A stretch of DNA of 64,000 bases, taken from the NCBI GenBank assembly GCA_964492845.1, contig CAZBMZ010000033.1, positions 1 through 64,000 of the forward strand, read 5' to 3'. The notes below the pieces were generated by a model. It searched no databases, was not told the origin of the DNA, and was given only the letters and a program-made list of their open reading frames with translations. Made by a program: the position numbers and the translations under genes. The stretch is from JADJPF01 sp964492845 (GTDB lineage: Bacteria; Acidobacteriota; Blastocatellia; Chloracidobacteriales; JADJPF01). Below, one piece after another: positions 16,442-24,948 of the stretch. Position 1 is the stretch's first letter. Every line of letters starts with the position of its first letter.

Positions 16442-18594
16442 TTTCTAGGTTTAATTTGGGTTTTTTGTGAAAGAGAAGTAATAGGAGTTGTTTTAACAGC
16501 TTTATTTTCATCTGTAAGATCATCAGTAAAATCAACTGCAACATTTTGAGCAAAAGTATTATCAGGTAAATTTGTTAAAATAGGCATTAATTCTTCTTGA
16601 AGTTCTGCCACAGAGCTAAAGCGATTTTTTGGCTCTTTAGCTAAACATTGCTGAATCAACAAATCAAGAAGTCTAGTTTCTGGTGAAGTAATAGGAAGAT
16701 GAAAGGGGTGCTTAAGCATATTGCCCATTAATTCATAAACAGTTTTTCCTAAAAAAGGTTTAGAACCTGTTAAACACTCAACAATTATTACTCCTAATGA
16801 AAAAATATCACTTCGTTCATCTACCGGCTCAGCAGAAAATTGTTCTGGAGGCATATAACCAAAAGTCCCAATTATAGTTCCTGGTGCAGTCAAACTATTA
16901 GCTTCTGTTGGATCTATTGAATTTAGCTTAGCTATACCAAAATCTAGGATTTTAATAATTATTTGGTTGTTATGGTCGGCTATTAAAATATTGTCTGGTT
17001 TTAAGTCACGGTGAATAATGCCTTTACTATGAGCTACTTTAATAGCCTCAAAAATCTGGTTAAAGATTTGAGCTACTAATTTGGGGGCAAGGCATTTTTC
17101 TTGCTGTAGTTTATGTTTTAGTGAAATACCTTTAATTAATTCCATAACCAAATAAGCCCCATCAGTTGCTAATTTTCCATAGTCATAAATAGCAATAATA
17201 TTAGGGTGATTTAACCTGGCTATGATTTTGGCTTCTTTTTCAAAACGCCTAATTGAATCTTTATTACCAAACATACTGCCATGTAAAACTTTAACAGCAA
17301 CTTTACGAGACAAGCGCAAATCTAGTGCCTGATAAACTGCTCCCATTCCACCTTTACCTATTAATTTCTCTAACTTGTATTTATTCTCAATAATTCTTTC
17401 AACAGGTAAAGAAAGAGTTAATTCACTTTTATCATTAGGACAAAAATCATCCTTGTTATCAAAACAAAGATGACAAAATGGGCATTCCTTTACTAGATTG
17501 ATATTTTGCTCTGCTAATTTGTCTAGCACTTCTTTTTTAATTTTTTCTTCTTTGTCTACTTTTTCTAGTAGCACATTATTTTCATAAACTATTGCTAGCT
17601 GACTAGCAATTGCTTCAAGTAACTTATAGTCATTTTGCGAATAAGGTTCTTCAGAAAGCTTTTCTCCTAGTAAAAGTAACCCTGTTAGGTTCTTATTTCT
17701 TCCCATCATTGGAACAATTAATTGCAAATTTAGGCTTGTTAACCATTCTTTCTCTAATGGTGGTAGAGAATCTATAAAATCAAGTTTTCTGCTTGTTGGA
17801 TTATCTTCCAGTATTTCAATAAGTTGCGAATTAGTCAAAATCGAACTAGGGTTTATGCCTACAGATGAATGATTTAAGGTAAGGCAATCTTTGTTTTCTT
17901 CTTTATAAAAAAATAAGGTGCTTTTTGGGTGTAAAGCTTCTTCTAACTGACTACTAACAAGTTTAGAAATTGTGGTGATGGAATCTAATTTTTTAATTTC
18001 ACTAATCAAATCTAAAAGGATTTTTTCACGATCATAAGCAGCACGGAAAAAGATTTTATCTAGCCAAACCATTATTTGATTTCTATAAAATAAACTAATA
18101 GTAGTTATCCCAATAAGATAAAAATAGCCTGATGATGGGGAAATAATCTCTCTTACAGTTAAATTTGGGTTCCATCCTATTATTATGGCTGCGCTAAAGG
18201 CTTCAACTGCTAATAAGAGTCTTAAAACATTTTTTGCTAGTAAATATTGTAGACCTTGACGAATTACTACAGTTATATCAAATACCTGATGTTTAATAAT
18301 TACATAGGCAAAAGAAATAGGAACTAAAGTAATAGTAAGCTCTGCAAAACGAGCAAACAAGAAAAAATAATTACCTGTAAGAATATATTCTTTATCTATA
18401 GTAATAAGTAGAAATGAAATAAGTTTTTTAGTTAAAGAAGTAGTAATTCCTATAAGTGAACCATAGGCAACCCATTTGATCCGACGTTTTTGATCTAAAC
18501 TATTGATAATAGAATAATTATAGACAATAACAGCAATTAATAGAAAAAAAGTAATATAAATTAATAAATCCCATAAACTATCAAAAAGTATCAT
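16438..18594 (-). CDS. Membrane-anchored GAF-domain Ser/Thr protein kinase
   Basis: This is a 718-residue kinase. Residues 1-190 hold five to six membrane helices. A GAF-like domain follows (about 195-350, ending LLEAIASQLAIVYENNVLLEKV). A short coiled segment leads to a zinc-ribbon CPFCHLCF and FCPND around residue 380. A complete Hanks-type kinase domain comes next: LIGKGGMGAVYQA glycine loop, VAVKVL lysine, IIHRDLKPDNIL catalytic loop, KILDFGIAK and GTFGYMPPEQF. The extracytoplasmic or membrane part likely senses a signal. Its ATG lies inside the end of the PDZ gene upstream (14-base overlap), so the two are coupled or were once a single gene. Substrates are unknown. Confidence 0.88.
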   Translation of the reverse strand: MILFDSLWDLLIYITFFLLIAVIVYNYSIINSLDQKRRIKWVAYGSLIGITTSLTKKLISFLLITIDKEYILTGNYFFLFARFAELTITLVPISFAYVIIKHQVFDITVVIRQGLQYLLAKNVLRLLLAVEAFSAAIIIGWNPNLTVREIISPSSGYFYLIGITTISLFYRNQIMVWLDKIFFRAAYDREKILLDLISEIKKLDSITTISKLVSSQLEEALHPKSTLFFYKEENKDCLTLNHSSVGINPSSILTNSQLIEILEDNPTSRKLDFIDSLPPLEKEWLTSLNLQLIVPMMGRNKNLTGLLLLGEKLSEEPYSQNDYKLLEAIASQLAIVYENNVLLEKVDKEEKIKKEVLDKLAEQNINLVKECPFCHLCFDNKDDFCPNDKSELTLSLPVERIIENKYKLEKLIGKGGMGAVYQALDLRLSRKVAVKVLHGSMFGNKDSIRRFEKEAKIIARLNHPNIIAIYDYGKLATDGAYLVMELIKGISLKHKLQQEKCLAPKLVAQIFNQIFEAIKVAHSKGIIHRDLKPDNILIADHNNQIIIKILDFGIAKLNSIDPTEANSLTAPGTIIGTFGYMPPEQFSAEPVDERSDIFSLGVIIVECLTGSKPFLGKTVYELMGNMLKHPFHLPITSPETRLLDLLIQQCLAKEPKNRFSSVAELQEELMPILTNLPDNTFAQNVAVDFTDDLTDENKAVKTTPITSLSQKTQIKPRN

Positions 18595-19405
18595 TATTTA
18601 GTAAAAAATTAATTGTAGTAAATGATTCTTTAATATTATAAATACCAGCTAAACAAGCAATTTGTAAACCTATTAAAATAATAGTGCTATAAATATAAAG
18701 AAAGTATTTAATAGCAGTCCAAAACTTATTTGTTTTAATTCCTGGTGGAAACTCGGAATAAACATCAAAACCTAGAGGAAAAATTGTTGGATATGAAAGC
18801 CAAAGCAAACAATAACAAACTGCACTAAGTCCAGTTAAAGTAGGATTTAAGGTTTTAATAGCTATTAATAAAGAAAATGCAGCAAGACTAAAAAGAGCAA
18901 TTGTAACTTTTTGAGTTAATTTTTCTTTTGGTTTTGCAACGCCAACAAGTATTGCACAAGCATAAAATACCCAGCTAGAAAGCAAAAAGGTAAAAAATAT
19001 ACCGATTTTTTCATAATTACGGTTTAAGCTAGATTTTAAGGAAAAACTATAATTTTTAGAGTTTCGAGAGATTTCAATAATGTAATTGCTATTAGGTGTA
19101 AGTTTACGTTTTATAGTAGAAAGACTATCAATAATATCAAAAGTTTTAGCTAAAGATGTGTCTCCATTGATGGCTAGGATTTTGTCTCCTACTTGCAGCT
19201 TATCTCTAAATTCAGGAGAGACTTGACTAATTACATAAGAATTTCCATCTCGGACATATTGCCAACCAAAATCTTTTTCATCTAAGCCTTGAGAGAAAAA
19301 AGTAACTCCAAAAATTATATAAGTTACTAGCAAAGCTATGGAAAAAAAGATAGTTACCCAAAAAAAGTAATGCTTGTTATAAAAAATTTGCAAGCTTGAT
19401 AACAT
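18581..19405 (-). CDS. PDZ-domain polytopic membrane protein
   Basis: This protein is about 275 residues long. One N-terminal membrane helix (WVTIFFSIALLVTYIIFGV) is followed by an extracytoplasmic PDZ-like domain (VISQVSPEFRDKLQVGDKIL with AINGDTS). Four to five further helices follow. No protease domain is present. The gene overlaps the kinase gene by 14 bases and the helices would continue into it. I chose the ATG at 19405. A TTG at 19450 in frame would add 15 residues, and neither has a strong ribosome binding site. The likely role is the sensory half of the kinase system, with a PDZ ligand-binding site outside the membrane (inference). Confidence 0.7.
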   Translation of the reverse strand: MLSSLQIFYNKHYFFWVTIFFSIALLVTYIIFGVTFFSQGLDEKDFGWQYVRDGNSYVISQVSPEFRDKLQVGDKILAINGDTSLAKTFDIIDSLSTIKRKLTPNSNYIIEISRNSKNYSFSLKSSLNRNYEKIGIFFTFLLSSWVFYACAILVGVAKPKEKLTQKVTIALFSLAAFSLLIAIKTLNPTLTGLSAVCYCLLWLSYPTIFPLGFDVYSEFPPGIKTNKFWTAIKYFLYIYSTIILIGLQIACLAGIYNIKESFTTINFLLNNDTF

Positions 19406-19508
19406 ATTTAATTGCTTAATGATTCCAGGGGTAAAATTTCCTTTTGACAATTTTTACAAAAGGGATGTTTTAATATTTAACGCGGAAAATAAAAAAGCGG
19501 CCAAAATT

Positions 19509-19712
19509 TTATTGAAGATTTGCTTGATAACCAAGTTCAACTATTTTATCTATTAAGACTTGTTGGCTAATTTGTTCATGTTCAATTTTTGCATTTTCAC
19601 CTGCTAGATCTACAGTAATAGATTTAACTCCATCTAAATCAATAAGTTCACTTTCAATTAATTTTTTACAAGCGTTGCAGTGCATCCCTTTAACAGTTAA
19701 GGTTGTTAGCAT
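19509..19712 (-). CDS. Heavy-metal-associated domain protein (CopZ-like)
   Basis: This is a 67-residue single HMA domain. The metal-binding motif GMHCNAC is at the start (Cys12, Cys15), followed by DLDGVKSITVDL and the terminal GYQA. Such proteins carry Cu(I) or a related soft metal in the cytoplasm. No P-type ATPase or copper regulator lies nearby, so the metal is not certain. TTGGAGAA precedes the ATG. It lies 16 bases downstream of the rhomboid gene on the same strand and is probably co-transcribed with it. Confidence 0.88.
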   Translation of the reverse strand: MLTTLTVKGMHCNACKKLIESELIDLDGVKSITVDLAGENAKIEHEQISQQVLIDKIVELGYQANLQ

Positions 19713-19728
19713 AGATTCTCCAAAATAT

Positions 19729-20514
19729 TTAGTTTATAAAATCTTTTTTATTATCTTTGTTAATGCGTTCTTCTAAATCGTCCCACATTTTTTTAACGTC
19801 TTTATCAACTACCTTAAAGTTTTTATATTTTCTACGAATCTTAAAAAGTCTAATTTGTTCTTTGAGCCAAACATCAGCTTTTTTAACTAAATCCCAACGA
19901 GCTTTGACATAAGCTATACCAAGCAATACACCAGCAATATGCACAGCATGAGCAATACCTGGGCTTCCTTCGGCTCCAATAGTTCCTAGGAAAGCAGGAA
20001 TAATTAAAATGAATAAGACAAAGTATTTAATCTTAATAGGAAAGATCATAAATATGATCTGACGATCTGGATAAAGTGCTGCAAAAGCTCCAACTACTCC
20101 ATAAACCGCGCCTGATGCGCCAATGGTAGGTATTGGGGAATGAATATTAAGAACATACTTAAATAAACCAGCTAATAGTCCTATAGCTAAATAAAACACT
20201 AAAAACCGTTTTTTACCCCAAAGCCATTCTAGTTCTGGGCCAAAAAAGAATAAAGCTAGCATATTAAAGAGCAGGTGGAAAAAGTCCCCATGCAAAAACA
20301 TTGAAGTAAAAAATTGCCACAAGAAAAAATTAGAGGTGACTAATTCTGGAGTTAAGCCAAAATGAACAATAAACCAACGATTATGTTCTACTAGGGTTAA
20401 AACTATTTGTATAGCAAATACTATAGTATTTGCTATTACAAGAGACTTTACAGCCATAGTCCGAGAAAACCCATCCATTGGGTTTTGAAATTTATAGTCA
20501 TATCTATAACTCAT
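19729..20514 (-). CDS. Rhomboid-family intramembrane serine protease
   Basis: This is a 261-residue protein with six membrane helices. The catalytic serine is Ser134 in TIGASGAVYG and the catalytic histidine is probably His192 in HAVHIAGVLLG. The HGDFFHLLFNMLALF segment at about 75-89 supplies the conserved His/Asn of the oxyanion region. The C-terminal 60 residues are a basic, coiled cytoplasmic tail. It cleaves membrane-spanning substrates within the bilayer; substrates are unknown. It is first in a two-gene operon with the HMA protein. Confidence 0.92.
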   Translation of the reverse strand: MSYRYDYKFQNPMDGFSRTMAVKSLVIANTIVFAIQIVLTLVEHNRWFIVHFGLTPELVTSNFFLWQFFTSMFLHGDFFHLLFNMLALFFFGPELEWLWGKKRFLVFYLAIGLLAGLFKYVLNIHSPIPTIGASGAVYGVVGAFAALYPDRQIIFMIFPIKIKYFVLFILIIPAFLGTIGAEGSPGIAHAVHIAGVLLGIAYVKARWDLVKKADVWLKEQIRLFKIRRKYKNFKVVDKDVKKMWDDLEERINKDNKKDFIN

Positions 20515-20700
20515 AAATTATTCCTCAAAAAATACCTACTTTTATATAGGCTGATTACGTATAATTACTAGCAAAAATTCTTTTAGCTCTTTAACAATTA
20601 TGGTACAGCGTCCGCGCTTTTGCAATGCAAGGTCAACACAAAGCCATTAAACTACATCAGATAATTGTTTAGATGCTCAAGTTAATTTCAGGAGAATAAA

Positions 20701-21300
20701 ATGACTCAAAAATTTTGTTTATTTTTAATTTGCTTTGCTATTTTATCCTTTATTATCCTTCCTATAAAAGCAGAAAGTACAGATGCTAGCGTATACTTTC
20801 CACAAAATCTTGGGGACGAGCATGTTTATCGTAAAAGTGGAAAGCTTGCTAAAAGTAATGATGGTTGGACAGATAAAATTACAGACAAAAAGGGAAAAAA
20901 TTTTACACATTCAAATTTTTGGGGTGATGGCATAAGCCGTAACTTAAAGTTAAATAAAAAGTTTAATGTGGTAGAAAAGGCTAAAGATAAAAAATTTGTT
21001 TGGTATAAATTTGCTGATACCTCAGAATGGACTATAAAATTAAGCCAAGAAGGGTTGCCTTGTTTGGAAGGTGCAAAAATTAAAGTTGTAAGTCATGCGG
21101 AAACTGTACAAGTTCCAGCAGGTAGTTTTCAAAATTGCTTAAAACTAGCATTTGCTACAAATTGCGAGGATGCAGGAATTGTTGAACAATGGTTTGCTCC
21201 AAATGTTGGTCTAGTAAAACAAACTGAGTCAACAATTGGCGGACTACTTGTTAGCGAACTAGTTAAAGCAAGTGTTGGTGGAAAAACTTATCCACAATAA
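20701..21300 (+). CDS. Secreted protein of unknown function
   Basis: This 199-residue protein has a clear signal peptide (FCLFLICFAILSFIILPIKA). The mature part contains FPQNLGDEHVYRKSG, VPAGSFQNCLKLAF and EQWFAPNVGLVKQTES. The last two segments resemble the C-terminal part of small secreted proteins common in Acidobacteriota and delta-proteobacteria that report as DUF3108-like, with beta structure. I cannot assign a function. CAGGAG lies 6-7 bases before the ATG. The rlmN gene starts 27 bases downstream on the same strand. Confidence 0.7.
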   Translation: MTQKFCLFLICFAILSFIILPIKAESTDASVYFPQNLGDEHVYRKSGKLAKSNDGWTDKITDKKGKNFTHSNFWGDGISRNLKLNKKFNVVEKAKDKKFVWYKFADTSEWTIKLSQEGLPCLEGAKIKVVSHAETVQVPAGSFQNCLKLAFATNCEDAGIVEQWFAPNVGLVKQTESTIGGLLVSELVKASVGGKTYPQ

Positions 21301-21326
21301 AATTATTTTTTAGGTTTGGGAAATTT

Positions 21327-22448
21327 ATGAGTGAAGCAGTAAAAAGTTTAGTTCAACTAAAAACAACGGAAACATTAGGTAAAAAAGTTTTAACAGGTCT
21401 AAGTTTGCTAGAGATGCAACAATTTTTCCGTGAGATTGGCGAGCAGCCCTTTAGAGCAAGCCAGCTTTATCGGGCAATTTATAAGCATCGACTTGCAGAT
21501 TTTGAAGAAATGACAGAATTTTCCAAACCTCTTAGAGTAAAGCTAGCTAGTCAAGCGGTTGTAAGAACACAAGTTATTGACAAGAAATTTTACTCTCAAG
21601 ATGGAACCAGACGATTTTTATTTAAGCTTATAGATAATAAAGAAATTGAAAGCGTCTGGATTCCAGAAGCAGAACGCGCCACAATTTGCATATCTTCCCA
21701 AGTAGGCTGTCCGCTTGCTTGTGAATTTTGTCTTACAGCACAACTAAAATTAAAACGTAACTTAACAGTAGGGGAAATAGTCGGCCAAATTCTTAGCGTG
21801 CTTACAGATGTTTATGGCGTAAAACAGCCACCAGATCGACAAATAAATATTGTTTTAATGGGAATGGGTGAGCCGCTGCTTAATTATGACAATGTTTTAG
21901 CTGCTATTAGGTTGATGAATGACAGCGAAGGAATGGCAATTAGCACCCGACATATTACTTTATCAACTGCTGGGATTGTGCCAAAAATTTATGACTTAGG
22001 ACAAGAAAAAGTCCGTCCTAAACTAGCCATTTCTCTAACTGGAGCAACCGACGAACTAAGAGATCGATTAATGCCTATTAACCGACGTTATCCACTCAAA
22101 GAGTTACTTAAAGCTTGTCAGGATTTTCCATTAAAAGTACGGGAGCGAATTACTTTTGAATATGTAATGTTAGCAGGTGTAACGGATAGTGATATTGACG
22201 CAAGACGACTAGTAAAACTACTTTCAGGACTTCGAGCAAAAGTAAATTTAATTCCTCATAACCCGGCTGAAGAATTACCGTTTGAAAGTTCGCCAATGGA
22301 AAAAGTCCTACATTTTCAACAAATTCTAATTGATCATGGATTGTCGGCTTTTATTCGTCGTCCGCGTGGACAAGATATTTTTGCAGCTTGTGGGCAGCTA
22401 GCAGCTAAAAATGAGTCAGAAGTAGCAAGAATGTCAACAGGATTATAA
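21327..22448 (+). CDS. rlmN: 23S rRNA (adenine2503-C2)-methyltransferase RlmN
   Basis: This 373-residue radical-SAM enzyme methylates C2 of A2503 in 23S rRNA and A37 in some tRNAs. The [4Fe-4S] cysteines are Cys128, Cys132 and Cys135 in VGCPLACEFC. INIVLMGMGEPLLNYDNV is the family glycine-rich motif, and RHITLSTAGIVP and LAISLTGATDELR follow. The C-terminal segment FIRRPRGQDIFAACGQLA contains the catalytic methyl-carrying Cys. Length and order of motifs are standard. Confidence 0.96.
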   Translation: MSEAVKSLVQLKTTETLGKKVLTGLSLLEMQQFFREIGEQPFRASQLYRAIYKHRLADFEEMTEFSKPLRVKLASQAVVRTQVIDKKFYSQDGTRRFLFKLIDNKEIESVWIPEAERATICISSQVGCPLACEFCLTAQLKLKRNLTVGEIVGQILSVLTDVYGVKQPPDRQINIVLMGMGEPLLNYDNVLAAIRLMNDSEGMAISTRHITLSTAGIVPKIYDLGQEKVRPKLAISLTGATDELRDRLMPINRRYPLKELLKACQDFPLKVRERITFEYVMLAGVTDSDIDARRLVKLLSGLRAKVNLIPHNPAEELPFESSPMEKVLHFQQILIDHGLSAFIRRPRGQDIFAACGQLAAKNESEVARMSTGL

Positions 22449-22480
22449 AAAGACCCGGTGATTTTTAGGTCACCGGGTTG
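22449..22480 (-). terminator. Intrinsic terminator between convergent genes
   Basis: ACCCGGTGA and TCACCGGGT form a 9-bp GC-rich stem with an 8-base loop. The T-run (CTTTTTAT) is on the minus-strand exit side, so it mainly serves the gene ending at 22486. It may also limit read-through from rlmN. Confidence 0.75.
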
Positions 22481-22485
22481 ATGAA

Positions 22486-22980
22486 CTAATTTTTCATCAG
22501 CCATTCAGTAAATATGCGGGCTTCCTCATATTTACCACACCAACGAGCACGATTACGGCCGGTTAAGGCCAGAATTTGGGCATGATGCTGACCAGCACGA
22601 TCTCCTAAACGTCCAAAATATCTGTATAAGTTATCAATTCGCTCTACAGATTCACGCGCTGCTACAACATCCTTAAAACTCAGTACGTTACGGAAAAACC
22701 GACTATAGATATTTTGCTCATTAACAGGAGTAGTATAAAGATCTGAATAACCGCTAATTAGTCCAACTGCTTGCAATACACTTGCTACATAACTTGGCTT
22801 AGTTTTTGCCATTTGAGCAATTACTAACATATCTGTAGTACCTTGTTTATAAAGGTTAACAATATAATCTTTTTTGGTTTCTTGTTTTTTATGTTGCTCT
22901 TCACTAATTTCTTCTGGAAGTTCATCAAAAAGCGAAGGAGCTACATCTTTTTTGCTTACAGTAGATTGACGTGTTTGCAT
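22486..22980 (-). CDS. Unknown protein downstream of the Rad52-like gene
   Basis: I do not recognise this 164-residue soluble protein. The N-terminal 40 residues are charged. Residues about 42-75 (IVNLYKQGTTDMLVIAQMAK with KPSYVASVLQAVG) look like a helix-turn-helix for DNA or protein contact. The C-terminal half ends in a basic, aromatic segment (GRNRARWCGKYEEARIFTEW). AGGAG precedes the ATG. It lies 68 bases downstream of the Rad52-like SWIM gene in the same direction and shares its terminator. It may therefore belong to the same regulon. The gap holds an inverted repeat (TAACTAAG / CTTAGTT) that could regulate it separately. Confidence 0.65.
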   Translation of the reverse strand: MQTRQSTVSKKDVAPSLFDELPEEISEEQHKKQETKKDYIVNLYKQGTTDMLVIAQMAKTKPSYVASVLQAVGLISGYSDLYTTPVNEQNIYSRFFRNVLSFKDVVAARESVERIDNLYRYFGRLGDRAGQHHAQILALTGRNRARWCGKYEEARIFTEWLMKN

Positions 22981-23048
22981 AAAAACTACTCCTATTTTTA
23001 GAGTAACTAAGGGTATAAGCTACTCTTAGTTCGTTACAAGTTTATTAC

Positions 23049-24278
23049 TTAAGCAGAAATAGATCGTTTAGTTGTTTTTAAGTGATCAATAAAAGTAGAA
23101 GCTGCTCTTCTGCTTAATTCTGCTACCTTGCAGTTAAATAGTTCTTGACAAAGGACTTCTGCATCAACTCCATTAGCATTAGCAATAGCTCTAATTGCTG
23201 CATGTTGTTTAGTGGTTGCCATTTCAGCAATATTTTGTGCTACTGGATTACGTGGAAAATTTAGAGGTTGACTAGTTGATACCACATCTTCATCATCTCG
23301 TTTGTAAAGTTCACGGGCAACACCAAATTTTACTGCTGCACGTTTTAGCGCGTCATGTTCAGCCTTTTTAATACCTATTTCATCATAAGCTGATCCAGTT
23401 CCTACGCCTTCACGAGTAACACCCATAATGTTTATTGATGCGGTTATTGCTACTAATTCGCCTATTTGACGGACATCTTTAACTGAGTGTGACCAGCGAG
23501 GACAAATACGGTCTAACATATCGGCTACGCTATGCCATTCAATATAATCAATTTCATGGTCTACTCCGGTTTTATCTGTCCAACCAAATCTTTGACGAAT
23601 AAGGTCTTTTGAAATTGGGGCAGAAAGTTGTTTTAAGATTTCTACAAAAGCATCTTTGTCAGTGTTTACTTCAATTTGTTTACTTTCAGTTGCTACTAAA
23701 TCAGGAGTTAAAACAGGAGTAATATTTTCAGCTTTATTAAGGTTTTGTTTCATTATATTGTCCTCAATTGGTTTTTCTTGTTTCACAGATGAAACAGATT
23801 TTGATTTTGCTTCTTGTTTCACAGATGAAACAACGTTTATATTTTCAATTTGTTTCATAGATGAAACATTTATTTTTTCTATTTCTTGTTTCATAGGTGA
23901 AACAGATAAATTTTCTGTTACAACTTCATTTTCTACTTTATTAGTAGTAGGTAAGCTTTCTAGAACAGTAGGGATAGTTTCAATATGATTTTCTGTAATC
24001 TGTTCTAATTGTTGTACTTCTGGCAGTGGTTCCAAATGATATTTTACTGCTAAAATATGTTCACAGCGAAAACGGGGATCAATTTGTGATTGTTTTTCAA
24101 AATCTGGACAAGCACAACGGACACGACCTGTTTCATCTCTCCAAACACGAAAATTTTCACTATTTTGAGTAGGAGATTTTACTAGAAAACCTTGTTCATC
24201 TCTATTTACTAAACCCATTTCAGCGATTAATTTAGCTCGTTTGGTACGGACATTTAAGTTTTTAATGGCTGTATTCAT
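23049..24278 (-). CDS. SWIM zinc-finger Rad52/DdrA-like DNA repair protein
   Basis: This is a 409-residue protein with an N-terminal SWIM finger (Cys55, Cys57, Cys72, His74 in VRCACPDF and RFRCEH). A linker of about 130 residues follows. Residues roughly 210-335 match the Rad52/Rad22 single-strand annealing domain: RQRFGWTDKTGVDHEIDYIE, WHSVADMLDRICPRWSHSV, EGVGTGSAYDEIGIKKAEHD and ALKRAAVKFGVARELYKRD. A C-terminal helical tail (TKQHAAIRAIA, ELSRRAASTFIDHLK) resembles those of Rad52-like annealers. The linker contains a 12-residue repeat (SVSSVKQ forms) encoded by four 36-bp DNA repeats, each carrying the promoter palindrome. AAGGAG precedes the ATG. The predicted role is annealing or protecting DNA ends after damage. 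Confidence 0.85.
   Translation of the reverse strand: MNTAIKNLNVRTKRAKLIAEMGLVNRDEQGFLVKSPTQNSENFRVWRDETGRVRCACPDFEKQSQIDPRFRCEHILAVKYHLEPLPEVQQLEQITENHIETIPTVLESLPTTNKVENEVVTENLSVSPMKQEIEKINVSSMKQIENINVVSSVKQEAKSKSVSSVKQEKPIEDNIMKQNLNKAENITPVLTPDLVATESKQIEVNTDKDAFVEILKQLSAPISKDLIRQRFGWTDKTGVDHEIDYIEWHSVADMLDRICPRWSHSVKDVRQIGELVAITASINIMGVTREGVGTGSAYDEIGIKKAEHDALKRAAVKFGVARELYKRDDEDVVSTSQPLNFPRNPVAQNIAEMATTKQHAAIRAIANANGVDAEVLCQELFNCKVAELSRRAASTFIDHLKTTKRSISA
23779..23904. repeat. Four in-gene palindromes at exact 36-bp spacing
   Basis: Copies of TGTTTCA-N4-TGAAACA start at 23779, 23815, 23851 and 23887, with centres CAGA, CAGA, TAGA and TAGG. Spacing is exactly 36 bp (12 codons), so the reading frame is kept. 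Each encodes a V-S-S/P-V/M-K-Q peptide on the minus strand. The 18-bp palindrome is the same as in the promoter region 24315-24422. The spacers between copies are 18 bp and AT-rich with differing sequence. Confidence 0.9.
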
Positions 24279-24314
24279 TTTTGTTACTCCTTAAGATTGT
24301 TAATTAATCACTTT

Positions 24315-24422
24315 GTTTCATCTGTGAAACATAATAACACAAGAAAAATTTTGTTTCAAGTATGAAACGTTTCATAGATGAAACATTTTTTCCAGGATTT
24401 TATTGTTTCAAGTATGAAACAT
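24315..24422. promoter_or_regulatory. Operator array between divergent Rad52-like and XRE genes
   Basis: Four palindromes of the form TGTTTCA-N4-TGAAACA lie at 24315-24332, 24353-24370, 24369-24386 and 24405-24422. The second and third overlap by two bases to give a central TGAAACGTTTCA. The first copy is 36 bases before the Rad52-like start and the last is about 70 bases before the XRE start. Arrangement and position indicate binding of a dimeric regulator, most simply the XRE protein itself. A possible -35 (TTGTCA, 24429-24434) for the XRE gene follows the last copy directly. Confidence 0.8.
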
Positions 24423-24492
24423 TTTATTTGTCAAAAATATGGTAAATGTGCTAATTTGATAATGAATAAGTTTTATAAATAGGGGATTGAGT

Positions 24493-24948
24493 ATGATAGA
24501 ACCACTATTAGATGTGGTAGAACTAGGCGAATATGTAAAAAAGAAGCGAGAAGAAGAAGGGTTAAGTATTCGTCAACTAGCTGCAATTACACAAATTAGC
24601 CCTCCTACTTTATCACGTATAGAAAATGGGGTATGTAATCCAGATAGCCCAACATTAGCACGCTTAAGTAGTTGGCTAGGCATTCCGCTAGATAGTTTAA
24701 TGAAAGGCTCATTAATACCAGAGGGTGAAGAAGCTTTTTTAGAACCTACAAGGGAATCTACTCCAAATTTTATTGAAGCTCATTTAAGAGCAGATCCAAA
24801 ATTAAAACCAGAAGCTGCTAAAGCATTATCTGAACTATTTCGGGTTGCTTATAGCCAATTTACTAGTGAGGACTTAGAAGAAATCAAATCAGAGTCTAAA
24901 AAAGTGGAGTCTAAAAAACCACGTTATGTTAAAGGGCCTAGAAAATAA
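24493..24948 (+). CDS. XRE-family transcriptional regulator (DdrO-like architecture)
   Basis: This is a 151-residue repressor-type protein. The N-terminal XRE helix-turn-helix is clear (LGEYVKKKREEEGLSIRQLA, then ITQISPPTLSRIENGVCNPD). After about residue 80 there is a helical C-terminal part (HLRADPKLKPEAAKALSELF then RVAYSQF) reminiscent of the DdrO dimerisation domain cut by IrrE in Deinococcus; this similarity is by eye. The tail is Lys-rich. I chose the ATG at 24493 because AGGGGA lies about 6 bases before it; a TTG at 24487 abuts the same site. It overlaps the ImmA/IrrE-like gene by 23 bases and faces the palindrome array, suggesting autoregulation. Confidence 0.82.
   Translation: MIEPLLDVVELGEYVKKKREEEGLSIRQLAAITQISPPTLSRIENGVCNPDSPTLARLSSWLGIPLDSLMKGSLIPEGEEAFLEPTRESTPNFIEAHLRADPKLKPEAAKALSELFRVAYSQFTSEDLEEIKSESKKVESKKPRYVKGPRK

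Noticed and set aside
20575..20690. Possible tRNA-like sequence before the secreted-protein gene
   Set aside because: No acceptor stem or T-loop (GTTCRA) with proper spacing could be built on either strand.
23779..24422. CRISPR array, because of regular 36-bp spacing and palindromic repeats
   Set aside because: Repeats are only 18 bp, spacers are 18 bp and partly lie in a conserved reading frame, the promoter copies are not evenly spaced, and no cas gene is present.
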